DNA from: Takakia lepidozioides
Lineage: Eukaryota > Streptophyta > Takakiopsida > Takakiales > Takakiaceae
Direction: 5' to 3'
Assembly (NCBI GenBank): GCA_030704615.1
Contig: CM060734.1
Location: 62,390,042-62,454,041 of the forward strand
Length of the DNA: 64,000 nt
This document shows, piece after piece, positions 19,430 to 30,049 of this stretch. The position numbers were made by a program, and so were the translations under genes. Under the pieces are notes generated by a model that was not told the DNA's origin, searched no databases, and was given only the letters and a program-made list of their open reading frames with translations. Position 1 is the first letter of the stretch; every line of letters begins with the position of its first letter.

Positions 19430-20473
19430 GATGAAGGCATATGCCTTCTGGACTTATTTGGCGGGATCAGCACTGGATTGGCTGCAGTGCTGCAGGCAGG
19501 TGTACGAGTTCGACGTTACCTGTATGTGGAGAGGGATGAGACTGCACGACGCGTCTCACTGCGCCATGTTGCTCAGATGGTGCAGCAGCCCTGAGTTGTT
19601 GCCGGTGTCTGCAGTTCGTGGATATCAGCAGGCCTTGCCAGCAGACATTGCTTGCTGGGGGCGCAGGATTTGGAGCGGGTTGGCTCCATTGATCTGGTAG
19701 TGGCAGGTTGGCCCTGCCAAGGGCATTCATCAGCCGGGCATGGCAATGGATTGCGAGACGAGAGGACGGGTTGTTTGGGAGATGGTGCGGATTTTGCGCC
19801 ACTTGCAGCTTCATCAGGCTGTATCTCCGGCATACATCTTGGAGAATGTGCCTGATGGGTGATTCTCGGGCCAGGGTGATGGCCAGTGTGCATCAAGCGG
19901 TCGTGGCTTGGGTCAGCAGTATTGCTGGATGCAGCTGCAGTGGGGTCACGGGCTCATCGTCCACGACTATGGTGGACTAACTTGATGCCACCCGCACTGC
20001 TCAAGCGTGCATTTGATGGGGTGCAGCGGCCAGCACACCTCACCGTGGATGGCATTTTGGACACAGGAAGGCAGTCTCAACGTGTGAGACACGATGACCG
20101 TTCGCCTTTGGCAGTGGTCAACAGGGTGGGTCAACCACGAGCAGCATTACCTACACTGCTCAGCTTCCCAGGATCCCATGCTTTTCGGGATGGTGGACCT
20201 GGCCTCCTGTGGGATGCTCAGTTGCAGCAGTTAGTGGAGCCTAATGCCGACGAGCGAGAGCGGGCTATGGGGTTTTCCACTGGGACCACGGCGGTGCCTT
20301 CTCTTTCTGAGGCATCACGTCGTCAGGTGTTGGGGCAAGCAATGGATCTCAATTGCTTGACCTGGATTGTCAGCTTGGCTATGGCTGAGCAACGTAGAGT
20401 GCGGAGTGCACTTCCCTTGACGGTCTCTCTGCCTACCGAGACGGTACAGGCAGCGAGTGGGGGCGAGCGGTGA
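19430..20473 (+). pseudogene. DNMT3-like cytosine-5 DNA methyltransferase domain inside pol, element B
   Basis: Motifs in canonical order: I CLLDLFGGISTGLAAVLQAG (19448-19505), II LYVERDETARRV, IV GWPCQGHSSAGHGNG with the catalytic Cys (19707-19750), a GLFWEMVRILRHLQ-type helix, VI YILENV (about 19830-19846), VIII SRAHRPRLWWTNL (19942-19985), IX/X ERERAMGFSTGTT and RRQVLGQAMDLNCLTW (to about 20370). The S/G-x-AHR-x-R-x-W block and spacing are closest to DNMT3-type enzymes, but motif IV is PCQ where DNMT3 has PCN. About three frameshifts (near 19590, 19740, 19930). It would transfer methyl groups from SAM to cytosine. Followed by an acidic linker. Confidence 0.87.
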
Positions 20474-20690
20474 GGACCACGAGGTGTAGACATCCATGGC
20501 ACATGTGGGGGAGGTGCTCGAGGTTCAGAGGGAGTTGGCAGCGAAGGCAGCTGTGATGGATGAGGTTGGGGATTCTTCTCGGGATGAGGAGGTTCTCAAT
20601 GATGAGATGATGGGGCAGGATGAGGCCTTGTCATTGACTGAGCAGGAAGGGGGTACTGCTCAAGAGGTTGCAGCATAGCAACCACGGGAC
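20474..20690 (+). pseudogene. Acidic linker between methyltransferase and reverse transcriptase, element B
   Basis: Frame 20496-20678 reads as a Glu/Asp/Met-rich linker (DEVGDSSRDEEVLNDEMMGQ) without fold signatures. The same linker, reverse complemented, borders 24547 in A/C. Confidence 0.6.
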
Positions 20691-21760
20691 GCGTCCTCTA
20701 CCTCTAAGCCCACTGGACTTAAGGTTGCAGTTACGGAGGACAATTGGGAGCCTGACATTGGACCCATTGTCACGGAGAGAGAGACGACGTATACGGCGGT
20801 TCCTGAGGGCTTACAGGAATTGCTTTGCCTTCAGTTTGAAGGACTTGGGAGCACTGAAGGGTCAAGAGATCCGTATTGAGTTGGCCACTGACACGCCAAT
20901 CTTTCGGAGACCCTATAGATACAGTGACATGGAGAGGTCTTTGATTCAGATGAGGACTCAAGATCTCTGGGAGGCAGGTTTGGTGGAGCTCTCTGGTGGA
21001 GAGTATGCTTCAGCCACAGTGATGCCAGCTAAGAAGGATGTCTATGGCAATTGGACGGAGAGACGTATGTGCGGTGATTACCGGCCTGTAAATCGTCAGA
21101 CCAAGTCCGATAGGTATGCCATGCCAACACCAGAGGAGATCTTTGATGCCATTGGGCATTCCAAGGTCTTTAGCACGTTGGATTTACGATCCGGATATCA
21201 CCAGTTGCCGATCAAGGAGGCGGATAAGCAAAAGACGGCATTCTGGGGGATCAATGAGCACGGGAAGGATTGCCTATACCAGTGGCGGTTCTTACCATTT
21301 GGGCTTAAAAACGCTCCCGCTGAGTTTCAAAGAGTCATGGACAGGATTCTAGCAGGGGTGGAGTTTGCTCGGTGCTACATAGATGACATCATCATCTTTA
21401 GTGCTACGGTGGAGGAGCATGAGAGACACCTTCAGGGGTATTTGAGCGCTTGAGGACGCACGGATTGAAGTTACATCCGGGCAAGTGCAAGTTTTTCCAC
21501 AACCAGATTGAGTATCTGGGTCACATGATATATCCTGGAGGATTGGGGGTACAGCAGACTAAGGTAGAGTCCATTGCACAGGTTCCACGCCCCACGGATG
21601 TGAGCCGAGTTCGAGCTTTCATGGGGTTAGCAAACTATTACAGACGGTTTGTTAAGGGATTTAGTGCCATTGCAAAGGCTCTAACCAAGCTGACCAAGGT
21701 GGACCAGGGTGGCAGTGGGAAGATGAGCAAGAACAAGCTTTTCAAGAGCTCAAGGCGAGG
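20690..21760 (+). pseudogene. Ty3/gypsy reverse transcriptase, element B
   Basis: Frame 20668-21453 is intact for 261 residues: LRAYRNCFAFSLKDLGALKG, SATVMPAKKD, RMCGDYRPVNRQT, FSTLDLRSGYHQLPI (first catalytic Asp), FGLKNAPAEFQRVMD and CYIDDIIIF (YIDD box). One missing base at about 21440 shifts to the frame 21450-21764, which has LHPGKCKFFHNQIEYLGHMI and VRAFMGLANYYRRFVKGFS. Order and motifs are those of Ty3/gypsy. Synthesises cDNA from the genomic RNA. Confidence 0.92.
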
Positions 21761-22519
21761 TTGACCTCGGCGCCCATCTTGAGACGACCTATCAGGGGGC
21801 GTCCTTTTCAGCTGCATACAGATTGGAGCATGCTGGGGCTTGGAGCGGTGCTCACACAGGTGGATGATGAGGGAAGAGAGTTCGTAGTGGCTTATGCTAG
21901 CCGCTCGAACAATGCTGCAGAGTCTAAGTATAGCTCATATGAGGGAGAATGCTTAGCTGCAGTGTGGGCCGTGGCACACTTCAGGTGCTATTTATACGGC
22001 AATCTCTTCACCCTTGTCACGGATCACCAACCACTCAAGTGGTTGATGGAGTCAGACAAGCTTACGGGGAAGCTTGCACGGTGGGCACTCATCCTTCAAG
22101 AGTATGACTTTCAGGTGGTGCATCGACCGGGTTTGGTCAATCGAAATGCAGATGGGTTGAGTCGCAATCCATGCACGAGCCAGCAGGATGACACTGGAGC
22201 TCGGTGGCATGGTGAGACGGACGAGGAGATGGTGCCCGGATGGCATGCATCTGCATTTCTGTGTATCTTGGCAGCGGAAGGCCAGGTTGGACCTACAACA
22301 GGGATGACTGTAGATCAAGTGTCTGAGGACCCTGAGGCCAGCAATGAGCAGGGTGGCGCCAAAGATATACATGAGGATTCAGTTGTGTTGGACTACCTCC
22401 GCAGTGGAGACACGGCAGCCACTATGACTGCCAAGGAGAGGGATCGGATCCTACAACGAGCCAAGAGGTTCAGTGGGAGGGGACACACCTGCTCCGAGTG
22501 TGGGAGGATGGTCGAGTGA
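21761..22519 (+). pseudogene. RNase H domain and linker, element B
   Basis: Open for 252 residues: PFQLHTDWSMLGLGAVLTQV (first acidic residue), FVVAYASRSNNAAESKYSSY, EGECLAAVWAVAHFR, FTLVTDHQPLKWLM and VVHRPGLVNRNADGLSR, the standard Ty3/gypsy RNase H order. It then runs into a linker rich in acidic residues before the integrase zinc domain. Confidence 0.9.
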
Positions 22520-23803
22520 GGATTGTGCCTCACCCAACACAGCGGGCACGGTTAGTGCGGCATGCCCATGAGGAGTTGGGGCATTTTGGGGTGCGACGCA
22601 CTCATAGTCTACTGCAGGGGCAGTATTGGTGGCGTGGTATGCACACAGAGGCAACAATTTGTGGCTAGGTGCATGGTGTGTGACAGGGTGCGTGCTTCAT
22701 TCAACGCCCCTACTCCACAATTGCACCCTCTTCCGATCATGGGATTGGGCTACAGGTGGAGTCTTGACTTCGCAGGGCCGTTGCCACTGACCATGCGCCA
22801 CAACAAGTACGTGTTGGTGATGGTGGAGCACTTCTCCAAGTGGATTGAATTGGTTCCATTGCCTGATAAGGCTAGTGAGGGAGCTGCGTATGCATTCCTG
22901 GATTGTGTGCTTAGCCGATTCGGTGCTCCAGCTGAGGTACTCACGGACCAAGGGAGAGAGTTCTTGGGGGAGTTTCAGGCTTTGTGTGACAAGGCCTTGA
23001 TAGACCACCGCACCACTTCTCGGGATCATCCTGAAGCCGATGGCTTGGCAGAGAGAGTTGTTCAGACAGTAAAGAGGGTTTGCGCAAGTATGGCTTGCAG
23101 AAGGGACACCTAGGAGATTGGGACCTTCAGTTACCCTGGTTAGCCATGGGCTACAGGTTCAGCAAGCAAGCATCACTTGCCTCCTTCTCACCATACTTTC
23201 TTCTCTTTGGCCGAGAGCCGGATTTGCCTACATCCATTCGCAGAGAAGCTGCTACAGTTCTTAACCTTGACGATCCGGACGTGTGGGCACGTGCATGTGA
23301 GCAGCGTGCAGAGTTGTTCAAGAGAGTCATGCCATGGCTTTCGAGAACCTTGCCATTGCACAACACCGTGATACGTTGAGGTATGCTACCATACGTGGTG
23401 GGGGCTATCGTCCTGGGTTCGGAGATTCAACCCTGGTGACTATGTCTATCTGCAGCAGACTGCTCCTACGACCCTGGATGTGACTGCAGGACGTGTTATT
23501 TTGAGGGTTCGAGAGGTCTTGCCCTCAGGCGTCTTGGTCTTGGAGGGTCGGGATGGCATCACTTGGAAGGACCATGTGCGTAATTGTGCGCCATGTCACC
23601 TTCCGAATGTTGATGGCAGGATTGACCCAAACCTGGCAGTGGTATCTGCAGGTTTGAGGTGCATGTTGTGTGGGTCTGCTAAAGGGGCAGCCACCATGCT
23701 GGTGTGTGATCGATGCTCTAGAGGTTGGCATATGGGATGCTTGACTCCACCTCTTGAGATGGTTCCGGATGGGGATTGGTTATGTCCACATTGCATTGGA
23801 TAG
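22520..23803 (+). pseudogene. DDE integrase with intact C-terminal PHD finger, element B
   Basis: Zinc domain HAHEELGHFG...CMVC (HHCC), core SLDFAGPL, VLTDQGREF and HPEADGLAERVV (DDE), then C-terminal barrel VREVLPSGVLVLEGRDG and HVRNCAPCHLP. It ends with a complete Cys4-His-Cys3 PHD finger: CMLC, CDRC, GWHMGC and WLCPHC, stop at 23803. The PHD replaces the chromodomain found in many Ty3/gypsy integrases. PHD fingers commonly bind histone H3 tails; the typical aromatic-cage Trp is present before CPHC only, so the ligand is open. Three frameshifts (about 22640, 23080, 23330). Confidence 0.9.
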
Positions 23804-24049
23804 TGGGAGTGGATACAACCATGGGAGGCTAACAAGAAACGCAAGGCCAGCTACTAGGAGACCTTGAACACACGAGATCTTGGCTCAAGTTCATAGATTG
23901 CAAGACGGCGACTAACGATGGGGCTACTCTTGTACCCGGCCTCTTGGTTATAGAGTTTGAGTACGATAAGACAGTGATAGAGGACTTAGTACGGCTGTGG
24001 CTATTACATCTTGTAGCTATCTGGAGGTAGAGGGACCTATCCACCAGCT
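23804..24049 (+). other. 3' untranslated region of element B
   Basis: No frame; matches 9213-9480 in reverse complement. Nothing further seen. Confidence 0.6.
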
Positions 24050-24058
24050 AGGGGGGCG
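24050..24058 (+). promoter_or_regulatory. Polypurine tract of element B
   Basis: AGGGGGGCG directly before Y1. In an ordinary LTR element the 3' LTR would start here, yet the element's own 5' end starts with X, not Y. Confidence 0.7.
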
Positions 24059-24059
24059 A

Positions 24060-24144
24060 TTGTGCTAGACTACTTATTGTGCATATATGTGTGGTGTGGT
24101 TTGGACAGCGATGTAGTTGTGTAGCGATATGTATGCGCACGACA
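24060..24144 (+). repeat. Block Y1 (B1) of element B
   Basis: 85 bases, TTGTGCTAGACTAC to CACGACA; repeated at 24461-24546 with one T more. Two bases (GC) separate it from X2. Confidence 0.92.
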
Positions 24145-24146
24145 GC

Positions 24147-24460
24147 TGTCAAGTTAAATAAGCACAGTGTGAAAACAGCTAGAATAAAACTAGTTATTTG
24201 TATTTAACACTTGGATTTAGGTCAAGTGTTAAATCAGGTGTCAAGTTTAGTTTGACACCTGGTCGTCTTATCTTCACGAGAGCGGCAGTCGCGCGGCTCA
24301 TCTCTCTCGAGTTGAGCCTGCGCGACCGAGCTCCTGCATTGTTCTGGGGTGGAGTCCCCATAGCTTGGGGTGCCCCTGGCTCGACTTAAATTTTAAAGAG
24401 TGATCTTGAGGGATTGCATATTTTTGTGTTGAGAGTGTGTGTCCTTTACAAGTTTTATCA
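24147..24460 (+). repeat. Block X2 (A2) of element B
   Basis: 314 bases; same as X1 except for a deletion of about 40 bases after CCTGCATTG. Passes from TATCA into Y2, whereas X1 passes into CTCGAG. Confidence 0.92.
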
Positions 24461-24546
24461 TTGTGCTAGACTACTTTATTGTGCATATATGTGTGGTGTG
24501 GTTTGGACAGCGATGTAGTTGTGTAGCGATATGTATGCGCACGACA
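24461..24546 (+). repeat. Block Y2 (B2), 3' terminus of element B
   Basis: 86 bases ending CACGACA; next to the GGTC duplication at 24547-24550. Confidence 0.92.
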
Positions 24547-24890
24547 GGTCCAATGTCAGGCTCCCAATTGTCCTCCGTAACTGCAACCTTAAGTCCAGTG
24601 GGCTTAGAGGTAGAGGACGCGTCCCGTGTTGCTATGCTGCAACCTCTTGAGCAGTACTCCTTCCTGCTCAGTCAATGACAAGGCCTCATCCTGCCCCATC
24701 ATCTCATCATTGAGAACCTCCTCATCCCGAGAAGAATCCCCAACCTCATCCATCACAGCTGCCTTGCTGCCAACTCCCTTTGAACCTTGAGCACCTGTGT
24801 GCCATGGATGTCTACACCCGTGGTCCCCACCGGCTTGCCCCCACTCGCTGCCTGTACCGTCTCGGTAGGCAGAGAGACCATCAAGGGAAG
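24547..24890 (-). pseudogene. Linker after the methyltransferase, element A/C
   Basis: Continuation of A/C on the far side of element B; reverse complement of about 20474-20762. Encodes the acidic linker in broken frames. Confidence 0.7.
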
Positions 24891-25880
24891 TGCACTCCGC
24901 ACTCTACGTTGCTCAGCCATAGCCAAGCTGACAATCCAGGTCAAGCAATTGAGATCCATTGCTTGCCCCAACACCTGACGACGTGATGCCTCAGAAGAGA
25001 AGGCACCGCCGGTCCCAGTGGAAAACCCCATAGCCCGCTCTCGCTCGACGGCATTAGGCTCCACTAACTGCTGCAACTGAGCATCCCACAGGAGGCCAGG
25101 TCCACCATCCCGAAAAGCATGGGATCCTGGGAAGCTGAGCAGTGTAGGTAATGCTGCTCGTGGTTGACCCACCCTGTTGACCACTGCCAAAGGCGAACGG
25201 TCATCGCGTCTCACACGTTGAGACTGCCTTCCTGTGTCCAAAATGCCATCCACGGTGAGGTGTGCTGGCCGCTGCACCCATCAAATGCACGCTTGAGCAG
25301 TGCGGGTGGCATCAAGTTAGTCCACCATAGTCGTGGACGATGAGCCCGTGACCCCACTGCAGCTGCATCCAGCAATACTGCTGACCCAAGCCACGACCGG
25401 ACTTGATGCACACTGGCCATCACCCTGGCCCGAGAATCACCCATCAGTGGTACATTCTCCAAGATGTATGCTGGAGATACAGCTTGATGAAGCTGCAAGC
25501 AGCGCAAAATCCGCACCATCTCCCAAAAGACCCGTCCTCGAGTCTCGCAATCCATTGCCATGCCCAGCTGATGAATGCCCTTGGCAGGGCCAACCTACCA
25601 CTATCAGATCAATGGAGCAACCTGCTCCAAATCTTGCCCCCAACAAGGAAATGTCTGCTGGCAAGGCTTGTTGGTATCCACGAACTGCAGACACAGGCAA
25701 CAAGTCAGGGAACTGCTGTACCAACTGAGCCACATGGCGCGCAGTGAGACGCGTCGTGCAGTCTCATCCCTCTCCACATACAGGTAACGCCTTACCGCAC
25801 ACCTGCCTGTAGCACAGCAGCCAATCCGGTGCTGATCCCGCCAAACAAGTCCAGAAGGCAAATGCCTTCATCCCCGCTGC
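24891..25880 (-). pseudogene. DNMT3-like cytosine-5 DNA methyltransferase domain, element A/C
   Basis: Second copy of the domain. Minus-strand frames give motif I (about 25866-25830, DLFGGISTGL), YVERDETARRV, VVGWPCQGHSSAG with the catalytic Cys (about 25600-25579), LENV (about 25460), SRAHRPRLWWTN (about 25355-25319) and ERERAMGF plus RRQVLGQAMDLN (about 25060-24945). At least three frameshifts, at other positions than in element B, so the two copies decayed independently from an open ancestor. All key motifs are kept in both. Confidence 0.87.
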
Positions 25881-26219
25881 CACAAAGAGGTGTGGTGTCC
25901 AATGGCGACAACTGAGGTGGCCCTGGTGCAATCACCGCACTCTCTCCTCTCCTGACGGTACAAAAGCTTCTACCCCAAGCTTGTGCACCCGTCCATCAGC
26001 AGCTTGCTGCAAATCCTTGCTCGTACCCCACAACGGAGTGTGAGCAACCATGGCAGGCAACTCCGCCGTACCATGCATGTCATCTGCTCTGCTGGAGGTG
26101 GCACATCCTCTGCATGGGCATTGCCTTCCATAAACTCTCAGGCCAACTAACTGCAGCTGTGAAGGCGGCTAGTGTTGGCATCTTGCCCCGCTGGGCAGAT
26201 GCAATACCCCCAATGAATG
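25881..26219 (-). other. Linker between protease and methyltransferase, element A/C
   Basis: Reverse complement of 19085-19430 with small indels; no further domain recognised. Confidence 0.5.
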
Positions 26220-26790
26220 TCACAGGGAGCTGTGCACGGCGACCATCCCCTGACTGCCATCCAGGCCTGTAGGATGCTGACTCCTCCCAGAAATCCAGGG
26301 TGAAGCCCATGGGGTAAACACTGCCCCACCAACGTGGACATCGTAAGAGACCGCGTCTGTCACAATGGCCTTGGCTCGCATCACTGAGTCATCTACAGGA
26401 TGATCCGGCTGCAGTCTAATAGCCAACTGATGTCGTGTCATGCCACGAGCCTGCTCTGATCCTCCCAGAGATGTCTGTATCTGGAAAGGACAAGGCTCCA
26501 TATCCGCCTCCATGAGGCCCAAACCTGCAATAGCAGCTCTGCCCAACATTAGTGGCTGAGCTCCTGAGTCCAACAAGACCCGCAGTGGCCGGTACTTCTT
26601 GCCTGCCGGTCCACTCAAAGTGAAAATGCCTCCCTGGTTGTCTAACAAGACAACTCCAGATGTCACCATGGCGCGCTCAATGGCTGGTCTAGCTGGCAGC
26701 TCCGTCAACCTGGCAGCTGCAGCTTGCAAGGGCGCAGCCGTGGCAGTCTTGACCCTCAAATCCGAGGATCCCTCTGCCACTACACCTTCC
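26220..26790 (-). pseudogene. Aspartic protease, element A/C
   Basis: The frame 26220-27005 is open through the whole domain: GGIFTLSGPAGKKYRPLRVL then LLDSGAQPLMLGR. Better preserved than in element B. Confidence 0.82.
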
Positions 26791-28794
26791 ACTAACTCCG
26801 CAGAAGATGAAGTGACCTCCCCACTCTCACAGAATGTTGCTGCTAGTCTGAACACTGCAGTTGGCCTCACCCCCGGCGTCGCAATCATGGTTGCCGAGAA
26901 CAATGGGGCTTGACACACAGAGGTGGCTGCCCCCAATAACACCGGCTGCTGCACTAGCCTTGGTAGCAGGTGTTGTGCTGCACGTGTAGCTCTCCCCAAT
27001 GGCATAGTAACCTCCGCCTCGGTAACAGTCGGCGAGAACTAGGTGCCATGAATGGCGTCGACACAGTCTCTGCCAATGTGAATGACTGAGGCAGCCTTGC
27101 CTGACGGCTTGCCTCCCCACGTTGTGGATCCAACTCCACCTCTGCACCTCGTGGCTCAGGAACTCGTGCTGCTCCTCGAGTCACGGCTGCAGCAGACTCC
27201 ACCTGCTCTAGTGGTAGTGCTGCTCCGCACATGAATCCCATGCCTCCCATATCTCCTCCCTCAAGAGCAGGAGGTGGACCATCCCGCCTGGGAGCCGGTA
27301 CCGCCTGAGCTATAGCCATGGCAGCGAGCCTCTGCTCTAGCTGCTGAAGCCGATTGGCCATGCCTTGGTCAACACCCTGACCTCCGCGTCCTTGGCCATG
27401 TGGAGCTTGCCCTTGGCCTGCACCTCGTGCCCGACCACCTCATCCTCTTTTGGGCTGGTCCACCTCGCCCCCGGCCACCATTGTTCCCTTGGAACTGGCC
27501 TGGGCGCAACTCAGGCAAGTCATAACACTGGGCATCTCCATGCCCATACTTGCCACAATGCCCACACTGCAACTGTGCAGGCTGTGCTTGTGCCGGCCTT
27601 CTGCCATTCTCTGGGCAATCTCTTTTGACATGGGGTCCTCCACATGTCCAACATATCACCCCTGGTTGCTGTTGGCCTGCAAAAGATGCCACGGGCCTCT
27701 GCACCTGAGATCCCCTGTAAGCTCCATGGAACTTGGGTTGGGCAACCTTGCCCCCCTAACCACGCTGTTGGGCAGTCCCTTGTGCCTGTGGGCTGACAGC
27801 TGTGCCCCGTACAGGCATGTCCTTGCCAAATCCAATTGTAACAACTCGCTCCTCCACCATGTTGAGCTCAATCCGCTCAGCCAGCAGAAACACATCTGCT
27901 AATGTGGGTTGGGCTGCTTGTAACAGGGTTGCATCTCGCACCCTTCTCTTGAGCTCCTTGTCCAGAATTCCATACCAAAACTGGATTGCCTGAGCTTCAG
28001 TAACCCCTTGGGTCACACTTATCAAGCGCCTCATACGAGTGTACGCCTCTCGCAGGCTCTCACTAGGTTTGCGCTGGAAGTCTTGCAAACTTCGCAGCTT
28101 CTCTGTCCGTACACCTTGGTAGTTCCTCCGCAACTCCTGGAAGAACTCCACCACCGGGTTGAATCTAGGCACATGTGTTGTAGTTGTGGCAGCACCTTTT
28201 GAACTGGTACCACCTTCAGAAGTACCAGCATTACCTGCTCCACTACTAGTGCTGGCAGTGGGAGCTATTGGTACTGATGCAGCTACAGGTCGCGTCGTGC
28301 CTCGTAATGGAGACGTAGTCAGGTGACCAATACATCCTCCACTCCTCAATCTCTGCTTCATGTCCTCGCCTGAACTCGTGGTAATCGTCCATAGGCGGGC
28401 CTTCCAAATGCTGGAACAGTCCCTTCCACGCCATGAATGGGGTGAATAGCTGTGGATTGCGCATCTGCTGCAAATCACACCAGCTGTCGAACTCCTGGAT
28501 AAAGTCATCCAACTCGATTGTGCCCACAGCTCCAGAGTACCTACGAGGCCCCTTGGTAGCTCCATACATCTCCTCCATGTCGTCCCACAACAATGGCGAA
28601 TGAAAGTGCACACCTGTTGATGAAGCCTCCGAGTCTGTGTCTGACTCTACAGTAATTGAGGGTGGCGGTGAAGGTGGTCTGAACCGAATACCTCGTCTTG
28701 TGAACCCACTCTCACTGTTACTGCCTGTAGCCGTACTCCCCTCAAAACCCTTGGGTAACTCCGTAATGACACTCACAATGTGCACCTCCTCCAC
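26791..28794 (-). pseudogene. gag polyprotein, element A/C
   Basis: Starts at 28794 (GTG, no ATG) with EEVHIVSVITELPKGFEG; the frame to 28246 is intact (182 residues), including RRYSGAVGTIELDDFIQEFD. After a frameshift the capsid part is open to 27756, and the zinc knuckles CWTCGGPHVKRDC and CGHCGKYGHGDAQC lie in the frame 27704-27369. The C-terminal linker follows in 27361-26954. Confidence 0.85.
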
Positions 28795-29335
28795 GTGACA
28801 CTATAAGGCTCTAGTACTAATCTAATAGTGACACGGGTGGGCACCTGTTGCAGTTTAAGGGTCATATCCCAATGGTCAGGGCACCTGCACCTGCATCCAC
28901 CGCAAGAACTCCTATGGTTGACTGGTCATCAACCCAGCCTCACCATAGAAGAAACACTGGTGGTCTTGCTGGTCATCACTCCAGCCTCACCACCGACAGC
29001 ATACTCTAGGATTGACCGGTGATCAAATCCGGCCTAATCCCTATGAAAGCAAGCGCCCACACAAAACCAACATGGTGCAGTCAAGCATGCAGGTGTTGGG
29101 GGGGATCCAAACAAGAAATCAAAACATCAACACCCCCATACCAAAATCCAGCTGCAATGCTGATCCTGCAGAATATCCCAGCCCAAAACCCCGGACTGAC
29201 TGGCCTCCACCAGAGAGGCTTTGGCACTACAAGTACAAGGTAATGAAAATAGTACAGAGATGGAGGGGAAGAATAGAAGCCCGACCAAGCAAGATCTAAT
29301 CCTGATCTATGCTATCAACTGCCAGACTTCTCTCA
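28795..29335 (-). other. Spacer between ORF0 and gag, element A/C
   Basis: Conserved non-coding block as in B and D. Confidence 0.5.
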
Positions 29336-30049
29336 AAGTGCCTCGCTGCATGATGGTAAGGTGTAGGAGGTATATCTATGTCCAGAAACCTGCCACTAAC
29401 CTTGTCCAAGCTACAGTAGCTCGCTCTAACCAACCCTCCTCCTCTTTCTGCCAGGTAGAGACAAAGCAATACTCCCCTATCTCCCGCTCACTGAACACTA
29501 AAGAAAACAAAGGTAGGGTCTGATAGTCTCTCAACTCGAAAGCTTTGAGACGGTTGCGGGTGTCCTCATTGCGAATGATTGCATCCCCTTCAAACAGAAC
29601 AAACTTGTCCTCGGTAATGAACCCCCGCTCGTGGTTGCCTTGTGCAGAGCGTGTCCGGCTGCAACGCTGATTGCACAAACTTGTGTAGCTCCTGCTCCTC
29701 TACTCCAGTACACCACGGCCTTGTGGCTGAACACCTTGGTCCCCGGGGCTGTCTTTGGCTGTGTTCCAAGCCTAGCTTTCACCCACTTTGGTATTTCACC
29801 TACAGCTGCAGAACTGCTGGCTCCAACAGAGTTCTGACTGTCCAAGGCGATATTGAGGCCCTCAATGCCAACTACAGCAGTCTGTTGTCTACTGCTAATG
29901 CCTGACTCCCAGTATGCAATCAACTCGTCCAACTGTTCTCCACTCAAATCAGTCTGAGTTCCTTGGGAAACATAAATCCTGTCCCATTGTGTGCACATAC
30001 TAAGAGAAGAGACCTGCCCTTCAATTACGTCCTCATTTCCCCCAGCCAT
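29336..30049 (-). pseudogene. ORF0, element A/C
   Basis: Starts with an ATG at 30049 (MAGGNEDVIEGQVSSLSMC) and is open through YVSQGTQTDLSGEQLDEL and VFSHKAVVYWSRGAG before one frameshift near 29670, then on to the C-terminus. This copy supplies the best N-terminus for the family. Confidence 0.7.

Larger units (their letters stand above)
12502..24546 (+). mobile_element. Element B: plus-strand methyltransferase Ty3/gypsy element, 12.0 kb, both ends present
   Basis: Flanked by GGTC/GGTC within the pol region of element A/C, which gives its exact limits: TGTCAAG at 12502 to CACGACA at 24546. Order: X1, captured host transcripts, leader, ORF0, spacer, gag, protease, methyltransferase, linker, reverse transcriptase, RNase H, integrase, PHD, polypurine tract, Y1, X2, Y2. 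Frameshifts occur in ORF0, gag, methyltransferase, reverse transcriptase and integrase. It is younger than A/C, which it interrupts. Confidence 0.93.

Noticed and set aside
20668-20700. Methyltransferase region as a separate inserted host gene
   Set aside because: Both copies have it at the same place, in the same strand as pol, with conserved linkers on both sides and no insertion edges.
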